A stretch of DNA of 27,274 bases from a virus. A program made the position numbers and the translations under genes. The notes under the pieces were generated by a model. That model did not search any database, was not told where the DNA came from, and was given only the letters and a program-made list of their open reading frames with translations. The number at the start of each line of letters is the position of its first letter. Position 1 is the stretch's first letter. Positions 1-5,939 of the stretch are shown piece after piece. The stretch covers positions 1 to 27,274 of the IMG/VR virus record IMGVR_UViG_3300020020_000139; one strand, 5' to 3'.

Positions 1-1
1 T

Positions 2-651
2 AACGAGAAAATCCTTTATGCGAGCCATGAGATGGACCGTAGCCAAGTAAACACTTTCACAGTACCCATGACTTCAAAGCTAGAGGACTCTGGAACGCCG
101 CTCCTACTGGATCAAATTAATGAGAACCTGCACATTAATGCTACAGGTTACACAATCCCTCTGAATACTAAGATAGGACAAGAGGCTTACGAAGCGGCGA
201 TTGAAGAGGGTAAGTATACAGGGTTAGTCATTGACACTCTTAAGTCCTCAGTAAGGGGAGCTTTGAGTGAAGAGAAACCAATGACTGAGTTTGTAGACTG
301 GCTGATGAACATTATTCAGAAGTATGGTATCTGGGTACTGGTTCTTCATCATATTCGTAAGGGTCAACAGACTAATAAGAAGCAAGTCAGGGAGATTGAG
401 GTAGATGACTCCTATGAGCCGGAGTTGTTGCTCATCGAGCAAGCTCTGTATTCTCTTACACAAGGGACGATTTTACTAATCTCAAGGGTAGATTCTCTAC
501 TGGAAAGAATAAGATTGGACTTACGTACACCAATGGATGGATAGAGCGGGGTTCTACTACAGCTGTAGATACCTCCAGAAATCCCCAAAATTCATCCTTA
601 ATTGGAGTAACTCCGCCCCCTAATGATGACGGATTGGAGAACTTCGGCTAG
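2..651 (+). CDS. Replicative DNA helicase, RecA/DnaB-fold (5' partial, apparent frameshift)
   Basis: The frame is open from base 2, before the first ATG at 32, and reads KILYASHEMDRSQ, like the strand after Walker A in DnaB/RepA-type hexameric helicases (LYxSxEM). The Walker A part lies outside the window. Next come a Walker B-like strand (GLVIDTLKS) and VLVLHHIRKGQ, with the sensor-like histidines of the family. Near 413-421 the protein-like reading moves to another frame: AGVVAHRASSVFSY, then GKNKIGLTYTNGWIERG, running to TAG at 649-651. That continuation fits the family; the unshifted tail ending at 544 does not. The TAG overlaps the GTG of the polymerase gene (TAGTG), which supports 651 as the natural end. 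The shift equals one missing base near 418 (sequencing error or real lesion). No classical slippery heptamer is visible. It should unwind DNA at the phage replication fork. Confidence 0.72.
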
Positions 652-2417
652 TGCTGATAACGTCTGAGGACCAAGCACAAGAACTAGCTCAGCAAATTGC
701 TGGGTCCACCTTTGTAGTGATAGATACTGAAACTCACAAGACAGAGCAATACTATAATAAGGAGTTGCTAGGTGTCGCTATTGGCATACCTAAAGGCCTG
801 GAACTTGAGACGTACTATACGACACCAGGAATATTTAGATTTTTGCATGGGCCGTTATCCAAGACGGAGTGGATCGGACACAACCTCAAGTTCGACCTTG
901 AAATCCTCAGAGAAAACGGACTAGATTTCAAGGGTCCAATTTGGGATACTCAGATAATGGTCCATCTCTGTGATGAGAACTTCCTAGACTACAGCTTGGA
1001 TAAGCTAGGCCTACATCTGTTCAACGATCGCAAGATGGATATGAAACCTTTTGAAAAAGGGTTTCAAGGGTGGGAGAAGATTCCACCTGTTATCATGGGT
1101 AACTACGCTGAACAAGACCTGCGTATTACATGGAAGCTCTTTCAGAAGTATCTGGGACAGCTACGTGACCAGGGGCTGATCGAGCTGTGGCCTGTCGTCA
1201 TGGACTACGTGAGATCCCTACAGCTAATGATCCGCTCCGGGATCAGGATTGACCGCCCGCTGTTGTCCGACCTCAGTCGTGAAGCTGGTATCAGACTCAG
1301 CGAGTTAGAATCCCAGCTAGCAGCGGTTGGTATCCTGAAACCGGGGAGCCAGAAGCAGGTACGTAAGTATTTGTATCACGACCTAGGGCTGAAGGCAAGG
1401 ACTTTTACCAACCCACCTAAACGCAAGGACGGGACCCAAGCACAACCCCAGCCGTCTGTCGACTCAGCTGCGATCAACGCCTACATCGAAGATAACTTAG
1501 AATTAGCTGATAAACTGGAGCCAATCCTTGAATACAGAAGGCTCTCCAAAGCCTTATCAACTTGGTATAACGGCTTCGCTACAAAAATGGGGGATCGAGA
1601 TTACCTTCACCCCGGACTTAAACAGCACGGAACTAAAACAGGTCGACTCAGCTGTGCTGAACCAAATCTACAACAAATTCCTAGAGACTCTGCAAGAGTT
1701 AAGCGAGCCTTTATTGGAACGGAACATGAGGCTCTTGTTGAATTTGACTATAGCCAGATTGAGCTAAGAATAGGTGCCTACTTCGCTAGGAAGTTTGGCG
1801 ACTCAACTTTGTTCGACGTCTACAGTGAAGGCGGAGATGTTCACGCTCTGACTGGAGAAATGATTGGTGCGATTAAGCACTTAGGGTTCAAGGAGGGGAG
1901 GCAAGTAGGTAAGACTGGGAACTTCCTGTGGATTTACCAAGGAGGTCCCAAGCGTTTACGTACTACTCTCTGGCGTGACGCCAAGATGCGCACTACACTG
2001 GAGAGTTGTGAGATATGGACTGAACAGTTCCATAGAGCTTACCCAGGTTTCAAGAAGGCTAACCTAGCTGCTGCTCGGGTTCATCAGAAACTGGGCTACG
2101 TTAAGATGTACAATGGAAGACGTAGACGGATTAGAACACGAAACGATAGAAACCAGGTTAAGCATTACACAGCCTTCAATGCTGTAGTTCAAGGTAGTGC
2201 TGGTCAGGTTCTAATGGAAGCTATCAATGAATTAGCTTCTCAGCAGGAGTCAGGTGCTCCTTGGAGACTGTGTTGTACGGTTCATGATAGTGTCATGTTG
2301 TACGTACCACGAGACAGGTTAGAGGAAGTTAAGCCCACAATCTGTAAAATCATGGCAAGCCCGGCTGAACGTCAGTTTGAGCTTCCTTTCGATGTAGACA
2401 TGAAAGAGATGGGGTAA
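651..2417 (+). CDS. Family A DNA polymerase with 3'-5' exonuclease domain
   Basis: This 588-residue Pol I-like replicative polymerase has no 5' nuclease domain. The proofreading domain has all three exo motifs: DTET (residues 25-28), GHNLKFD (76-82) and YAEQD (152-156). The polymerase domain has TGRLSCAEPNLQQIP (about 330-344), motif A DYSQIELR (366-373), a motif B helix R417-K421-F425-Y429 and motif C VHDS (544-547). Family members usually have VHDE in motif C, so the Ser is a variant, though both catalytic Asp (366, 546) are kept. Phe425 sits at the position that governs ddNTP discrimination (Phe in E. coli Pol I, Tyr in T7). The GTG start overlaps the helicase stop (TAGTG), so the two are probably co-translated and work together at the fork. 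Confidence 0.96.
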   Translation: MLITSEDQAQELAQQIAGSTFVVIDTETHKTEQYYNKELLGVAIGIPKGLELETYYTTPGIFRFLHGPLSKTEWIGHNLKFDLEILRENGLDFKGPIWDTQIMVHLCDENFLDYSLDKLGLHLFNDRKMDMKPFEKGFQGWEKIPPVIMGNYAEQDLRITWKLFQKYLGQLRDQGLIELWPVVMDYVRSLQLMIRSGIRIDRPLLSDLSREAGIRLSELESQLAAVGILKPGSQKQVRKYLYHDLGLKARTFTNPPKRKDGTQAQPQPSVDSAAINAYIEDNLELADKLEPILEYRRLSKALSTWYNGFATKMGDRDYLHPGLKQHGTKTGRLSCAEPNLQQIPRDSARVKRAFIGTEHEALVEFDYSQIELRIGAYFARKFGDSTLFDVYSEGGDVHALTGEMIGAIKHLGFKEGRQVGKTGNFLWIYQGGPKRLRTTLWRDAKMRTTLESCEIWTEQFHRAYPGFKKANLAAARVHQKLGYVKMYNGRRRRIRTRNDRNQVKHYTAFNAVVQGSAGQVLMEAINELASQQESGAPWRLCCTVHDSVMLYVPRDRLEEVKPTICKIMASPAERQFELPFDVDMKEMG

Positions 2418-2423
2418 AAATAA

Positions 2424-2729
2424 ATGGCTCCGACAGCCAAGTTGATTTCTCGCACGACTAGCGTAGGAGTAGCAGCAGCTAACTTTGATGCTAAGGATGC
2501 CTTTGGTAATGCTCAGTACGGATATCAGAATCTAGTAATTACCAACCTTTCACCTTCTGCTCTAGTAGGTGTAGGATGGAACGGTGTAACTGCTACACTA
2601 GCTGGTACTAGGGACGACGTTCGACACATTGGCCCATATGGTACTCTTACTATTCAGTACCCACCACTAGGAATTCTTAGCCTAATCTCTGACACTGCTG
2701 CTACACCTGTTGAAATTGCTGGAGCCTGA
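2424..2729 (+). CDS. Small beta-rich protein, probable virion decoration domain
   Basis: A 101-residue protein rich in Gly, Thr, Val and Ala with alternating beta-strand patterns and no charged helices. The segment from about residue 37 (LVITNLSP, then GPYGTLTIQYPP, ending in PVEIAGA) resembles short beta-sandwich domains found in phage head-decoration and minor structural proteins. It starts with ATG 6 nt after the polymerase stop and ends 1 nt before the next ATG, so it lies inside the replication operon. No signal peptide or membrane segment is seen. The structural role is inferred from composition and pattern only. Confidence 0.6.
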   Translation: MAPTAKLISRTTSVGVAAANFDAKDAFGNAQYGYQNLVITNLSPSALVGVGWNGVTATLAGTRDDVRHIGPYGTLTIQYPPLGILSLISDTAATPVEIAGA

Positions 2730-2730
2730 A

Positions 2731-3276
2731 ATGGGACTAAACGTTATAGGTTCTGTAGGCCCTAGATTTAAGGGAAACTCTCTTAGGACCGGTATCTACT
2801 ACGGTCCGACTGGATTAACTGGAACAGATGCCACCGGTACTCTCGTTCAAGACAGGGAGTATGGAGTTAGATTTGAGTTAGAAGAAGCTAAAACATTCTC
2901 TCGAATTGGCATTCATGTAACTATAGCACAACCTGCTTCTGTTGTTCGCCTAGGCATTCGGCAAGACGATTATGGAATGCCAGGCACCCTAGTATTAGAT
3001 GCTGGTACTGTAGCCTCAACCTCTACAGGTTTCAAAGAGATAACTATCTCCCAACCTCTAACAATAGGCCGTTACTGGCTAACAGCTACAATACAGGGAG
3101 CTGCTGGGGTTGAGGTTAAGGCTAAATACAGTGATCCCTTTATTGGACAGCTTGCTGGCGATCACGCCAACCTGTCTTCTATTCAACAATCAGGTATCTC
3201 TGGAGCTTTACCTGCTTCATGGAGTTCTTATGCTCCTGACTCTATTGGAGCTAAGGTCATGCTTAAGGTAACATAG
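2731..3276 (+). CDS. Beta-sandwich virion/fibre-like protein
   Basis: I chose the ATG at 2731, just after the upstream TGA (TGAAATG), with GGAG 6 nt before it; an in-frame TTG at 2710 is possible but overlaps the upstream gene. The 181-residue product is beta-rich. Its middle part (FSRIGIHVTIAQ, RLGIRQDDYGMPGTLVLDAG, then LTIGRYWLTATIQG) matches a domain common in phage fibre and appendage proteins, where these strands form a jelly-roll or carbohydrate-binding-like fold. It could be a head fibre, or a receptor-binding protein made with the replication genes. It pairs with the preceding small beta protein. Confidence 0.65.
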   Translation: MGLNVIGSVGPRFKGNSLRTGIYYGPTGLTGTDATGTLVQDREYGVRFELEEAKTFSRIGIHVTIAQPASVVRLGIRQDDYGMPGTLVLDAGTVASTSTGFKEITISQPLTIGRYWLTATIQGAAGVEVKAKYSDPFIGQLAGDHANLSSIQQSGISGALPASWSSYAPDSIGAKVMLKVT

Positions 3277-3285
3277 GGGGTTAAG

Positions 3286-3606
3286 GTGCGTGAGCCGGAT
3301 TGGAAGGAAGACTCTCTATGTTACAAGGGTGCAAGAAACCAAGCTAGCATCTTCTTTCCGAACGTTAAGCGTGGAGTAAACAACTACTCACTTTATTTAG
3401 TAGCTAAGACTATTTGCCAAGGCTGTGACTATCGTTGGGACTGTCTAGAATTCTTCATAGAAGAACCCTTAGGAGTATTTGGTGGAACAACCCCAGATGA
3501 ACGAAAGGAACTCAGACAACGTGTTAGAATTCGATCCAAGTCTTCACTCAAAGCATACACCGAACGGAACTTCAATTCGAGCCCAAGTTTTAAACGAAGC
3601 GCTTGA
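3286..3606 (+). CDS. WhiB-like iron-sulfur transcription regulator
   Basis: A 106-residue protein with the WhiB layout: Cys12, then C44-x2-C47-x5-C53, the four ligands of a [4Fe-4S] cluster, followed by the turn GVFGG (63-67; G[VI]WGG in most members) and a basic tail (DERKELRQRVRIRSK). Cellular WhiB proteins bind sigma factors and DNA to alter transcription in Actinobacteria; phage copies can antagonise or replace host WhiB function. It starts at GTG 3286 behind a G-rich/AAGG ribosome site. Its last ~110 nt overlap the next gene in another frame. This gene is the main evidence for an actinobacterial host. Confidence 0.9.
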   Translation: MREPDWKEDSLCYKGARNQASIFFPNVKRGVNNYSLYLVAKTICQGCDYRWDCLEFFIEEPLGVFGGTTPDERKELRQRVRIRSKSSLKAYTERNFNSSPSFKRSA

Positions 3607-3868
3607 CATCATTCAAGGTGATCGTCACGAATCCTATGGGGATCCAGAGGACAACTTCCGAGACATTGCCAACTACTGGACTACTTACCTTCGTACTATG
3701 ACTCAAGTAGACAACGACGGTAGGGTAATGCTAGAGCCACACAACGTTGCAGATATGATGATTCTAATGAAGGTAGCTAGGAATCAGTTTGCTCCTAAGT
3801 GGGACAATTACGTAGACATTGCAGGTTACGCAGGTTGCGGGGCCGAAGCAGCAAAGGTGGAGAAGTAA
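3497..3868 (+). CDS. DUF6378-like phage protein
   Basis: From the ATG at 3497 the product has 123 residues; a TTG at 3479 is an alternative. The core VLNEALDIIQGDRHESYGDP, then NFRDIANYW, ADMMILMKVAR and YVDIAGYAG matches a widespread small phage family (DUF6378 by my recollection) of unknown function. That family often lies near nucleotide-metabolism and replication genes. The fold appears all-helical, with conserved Asp/Glu and Arg positions recalling MazG-like or nucleotide-binding helices, but no activity can be assigned. Its first ~110 nt overlap the end of the WhiB-like gene, and its stop is directly followed by the next ATG. Confidence 0.8.
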   Translation: MNERNSDNVLEFDPSLHSKHTPNGTSIRAQVLNEALDIIQGDRHESYGDPEDNFRDIANYWTTYLRTMTQVDNDGRVMLEPHNVADMMILMKVARNQFAPKWDNYVDIAGYAGCGAEAAKVEK

Positions 3869-4105
3869 ATGGCTAAGTTTGCTAAGTTTATTGTAGCCCT
3901 CTTTGGCGGTATCGCTACATGGGGTGTTACTGCTGGTGCTGATGGTAGCATTTCTGATATAGAATACTATGGCTTGCTAGCTGTAATTGGTACAGCCTTT
4001 GAAGTATTTGCAATTGCTAACGTAGCAATCAACAAGAATGACAACACTGCTACTCCTGTTACTTCCATTACTAGTAGCATGACTAACCCTCACTCCACTT
4101 CGTGA
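3869..4105 (+). CDS. Two-helix membrane protein, putative holin
   Basis: A 78-residue protein with two hydrophobic segments, about 5-22 (FAKFIVALFGGIATWGV) and 34-54 (YYGLLAVIGTAFEVFAIANV). A short Asp/Gly-containing turn separates them, and a polar Thr/Ser-rich tail follows. The pattern resembles small putative holins of actinophages. A holin would form pores in the host membrane and time lysis, but no endolysin gene is recognisable in this window, so the call rests on topology and family resemblance. It starts directly after the upstream TAA with GGTGGAG as ribosome site, and its TGA overlaps the GTG of the RuvC-like gene. Confidence 0.6.
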   Translation: MAKFAKFIVALFGGIATWGVTAGADGSISDIEYYGLLAVIGTAFEVFAIANVAINKNDNTATPVTSITSSMTNPHSTS

Positions 4106-4533
4106 GGTTCATAGGAATTGATCCAGGAGGGACTACAGGCTACTGCATTTTAGATAAGGATCCTGAGACTAAGAAAATAGTCATTCAAGATGTAGGGGAA
4201 GTCAAGAGTAATAGTTTCTACACCTGGCTTGATTCCTGGGGCACAAAGGGCCTACAGGTTGTAGTATGTGAGGATTTCATAGCTCGACCTAACCTAACTG
4301 ATGGTAGATGGACTGAGATGCCAGTACCTGAACAGAAGGGCGCAATAGCCTACAGGAGTCATCAACTAGGGTGTAGGTTTGTAGTTCTACAGCCTTCTGA
4401 TAAGCCAATGGGATACAAGGCAGCTAACCTTCCATACCATCCTGGTAAGAAGGGCACTCATATGCAGGATGCATCAGCTCACGCCTTCTACGCCGCTAAA
4501 CTCGGATACACTAAATCACAGAGGAAGTTCTAA
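4102..4533 (+). CDS. RuvC-like Holliday junction resolvase (RNase H fold)
   Basis: A 143-residue protein with the RNase H-fold acidic set of RuvC-type resolvases: Asp7 in IGIDPGGTTGY, Glu57 in VVVCEDF, and a C-terminal HMQDASAHAFYAA with Asp123 and His127. The length is near that of phage RuvC-like enzymes. It should cut branched DNA during recombination or resolve replication intermediates before packaging. The GTG start overlaps the holin-like gene's stop (GTGA), and its stop overlaps the next start (TAATG), so it is translationally coupled on both sides. Confidence 0.85.
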   Translation: MRFIGIDPGGTTGYCILDKDPETKKIVIQDVGEVKSNSFYTWLDSWGTKGLQVVVCEDFIARPNLTDGRWTEMPVPEQKGAIAYRSHQLGCRFVVLQPSDKPMGYKAANLPYHPGKKGTHMQDASAHAFYAAKLGYTKSQRKF

Positions 4534-5165
4534 TGACTAATCTAGCACCTAGTGCAGCACCACTAATCATACCAGAAACAGCTACACCTAAGTACGTCTA
4601 CATCTCTGTCGACATGGAGTCTACAGGAAGCAAGCCCTCTTGGGGAGATATGGTTTCCCTCGGTGCTTGTACCCTCTGGCTAGAAGATCTAGATAAGATG
4701 GAGACTTTCTACATCAACTTGAAGCCAGCTTATGGCCGCTCAGAAGCTGATACCATGAGTGAGTTTTGGGCTAAGTGGCCTGAGCGTTGGCGTGATACTC
4801 AGACAGATCAGCAGCACGTTAATGAAGGAATGCAGAGCTTCGCTGATTGGGTAAAAGAAGTCAGTGGAGAAGCTACTCCTATCTTCCTGGCTTGGCCCGC
4901 TACATTCGATTTCAACTGGGTAGACCATTACCTCAAGCTAAACAATATTCCTAATCCCTTCAGCTATAAAGCCCTAGATCAGATCAGCTTTATCGCTGGC
5001 CTGCTTAAGAAGCCAGAACTAGTTGTAGGTTCTCGTTCCAAGGGTACGCTAACGATCCCAGAGAGTTGGGAGGGTACCAACATGACCCCCCATAATGCCC
5101 TGGCTGATGCTGTAGCTCAGCGACAGGGCTTCATCCAGACCCTCAAGGATACAGGAGTGATCTAA
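4533..5165 (+). CDS. DEDDh 3'-5' exonuclease
   Basis: A 210-residue protein with all five DEDDh positions: Asp27 and Glu29 (SVDMESTG), Asp126 (AWPATFDFNW) and His187/Asp192 (HNALADA). This is the fold of DnaQ and RNase T. The first ~20 residues (Ala/Pro/Thr-rich) are probably disordered. Since the polymerase already has a proofreading domain, this enzyme more likely trims single-stranded DNA or RNA in recombination, repair or host nucleic acid turnover. It is coupled to the RuvC-like gene by TAATG, and the tiny membrane ORF follows directly. Confidence 0.88.
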   Translation: MTNLAPSAAPLIIPETATPKYVYISVDMESTGSKPSWGDMVSLGACTLWLEDLDKMETFYINLKPAYGRSEADTMSEFWAKWPERWRDTQTDQQHVNEGMQSFADWVKEVSGEATPIFLAWPATFDFNWVDHYLKLNNIPNPFSYKALDQISFIAGLLKKPELVVGSRSKGTLTIPESWEGTNMTPHNALADAVAQRQGFIQTLKDTGVI

Positions 5166-5243
5166 GTGGATCTTCTTCTCATTGTACTGATTGTTTTGGG
5201 GATTGTAGCCTTGCTGGCCATCATTCTCAGAGGCAGGATCTAA
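5166..5243 (+). CDS. Tiny single-helix membrane peptide (25 aa)
   Basis: A GTG directly after the exonuclease TAA opens a 25-codon frame: MDLLLIVLIVLG, a further hydrophobic run (IVALLAIIL), then the basic tail RGRI and TAA. It is almost one transmembrane helix with an acidic N-terminus and a positive C-terminus, which suggests the tail faces the cytoplasm. It is the last gene before the terminator. A ribosome site (GGAGTGATCTAA) lies in the end of the exonuclease gene. The function is unknown; a lysis modulator or membrane-acting peptide is possible. So short a frame could arise by chance, but its position, start spacing and composition favour a real gene. Confidence 0.6.
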   Translation: MDLLLIVLIVLGIVALLAIILRGRI

Positions 5244-5250
5244 GGAAAAC

Positions 5251-5292
5251 AAAAAGCCCCCTAGACTCCAACTCGGAGCTAGGGGGCTTTTT
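5251..5292. terminator. Bidirectional intrinsic terminator
   Basis: A perfect outer stem pairs 5251-5264 (AAAAAGCCCCCTAG) with 5279-5292 (CTAGGGGGCTTTTT), with an inner CTCC/GGAG stem. It has a T-run in the + direction and, from the A-run, another in the - direction. It lies exactly where the + strand replication operon and the - strand virion operon meet, so it ends both transcripts. Confidence 0.95.
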
Positions 5293-5629
5293 AGTTCTCT
5301 GGGTGTTCTAACTGATGCAATCTAGCCTGCAAGCTAAGAAGCCTTTGATTGCAACTAGCATGATCTCTAGTTAAATCGTCTATCCTGTCGTTTGACTGTC
5401 GACACGTTTCCTTACATTCCTCATAATGAGTCTCAAGTTTTTCATACTTGCCAACAACCCGCTCTAACTCCTTGGCGAGCATGTTGTTCACTTTCTCACT
5501 TAATTGACCATCAGTTAAACGAGATTCACTGACTACTTTCCGACGGGTGGTGAATGTCCCTGCTAATCCACCTAACCCCCCTGCTCCTAGACCTGCCGCT
5601 AGAGCTGCTGTTACTGTCTCCCATGCCAC
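5291..5629 (-). CDS. N-terminal membrane segment plus coiled coil; possible lysis accessory protein
   Basis: I place the start at GTG 5629, where AAGGAGG lies about 10 nt upstream; a TTG at 5638 is in frame but too close to that site. The product (about 112 residues) begins with a Gly/Ala-rich hydrophobic stretch (ALAAGLGAGGLGGLAG), followed by basic residues (TTRRKVV). A charged helical region of about 60 residues with heptad-like Leu/Ile then follows (LAKELERVVGKYEKLETHYEE to LLSLQARLHQLEHP), with three Cys. This membrane-anchor plus coiled-coil form recalls inner-membrane spanin-like or holin-associated proteins. It overlaps the upstream 3-helix protein by about 100 nt and is the last gene before the terminator. 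Confidence 0.7.
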   Translation of the reverse strand: MAWETVTAALAAGLGAGGLGGLAGTFTTRRKVVSESRLTDGQLSEKVNNMLAKELERVVGKYEKLETHYEECKETCRQSNDRIDDLTRDHASCNQRLLSLQARLHQLEHPEN

Positions 5630-5939
5630 TATGCCCAATCCTCCTTATGGCTTTCTCTTCCCAAATGTGTAGCATGGGGGCCCACAATACTCCAAAGAAC
5701 ATGAGTGGAAAGAACCACTGAGTAACTTGACTGTACTGCAAAGGCCCTAGTACACCCATTACAAGGAGTACGGCGTAGACACTAAACAGTCCCAAAGTAA
5801 CAGCCCTATACAGATAAAGCATTCTCCAATCTCTGTCTATCAGCCTCAACATAGCAGCCCTAATGTTGGCTATTGATCCTGCTAACAGAAGGACGAAACT
5901 AACTCGCTGAGACCAAGTCCACTCAGCCCATACCTTCAT
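5526..5939 (-). CDS. Three-helix membrane protein
   Basis: A 137-residue protein with three hydrophobic segments: about 12-30 (RVSFVLLLAGSIANIRAAML), 47-65 (TLGLFSVYAVLLVMGVLG) and 74-92 (WFFPLMFFGVLWAPMLHIW). A Ser/Arg-rich tail follows, and most of it overlaps the next gene. AGGAG lies 9 nt before the ATG, and the start overlaps the end of the large virion gene by 17 nt. A membrane role, perhaps in lysis with the following coiled-coil protein, is inferred from topology and position. The family was not recognised. Confidence 0.7.
   Translation of the reverse strand: MKVWAEWTWSQRVSFVLLLAGSIANIRAAMLRLIDRDWRMLYLYRAVTLGLFSVYAVLLVMGVLGPLQYSQVTQWFFPLMFFGVLWAPMLHIWEEKAIRRIGHSGMGDSNSSSSGRSRSRGVRWISRDIHHPSESSQ

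Noticed and set aside
421-544. Continuation of the helicase in its first frame to the stop at 544
   Set aside because: The tail shows no resemblance to helicases, while the other frame does and ends at the polymerase start.
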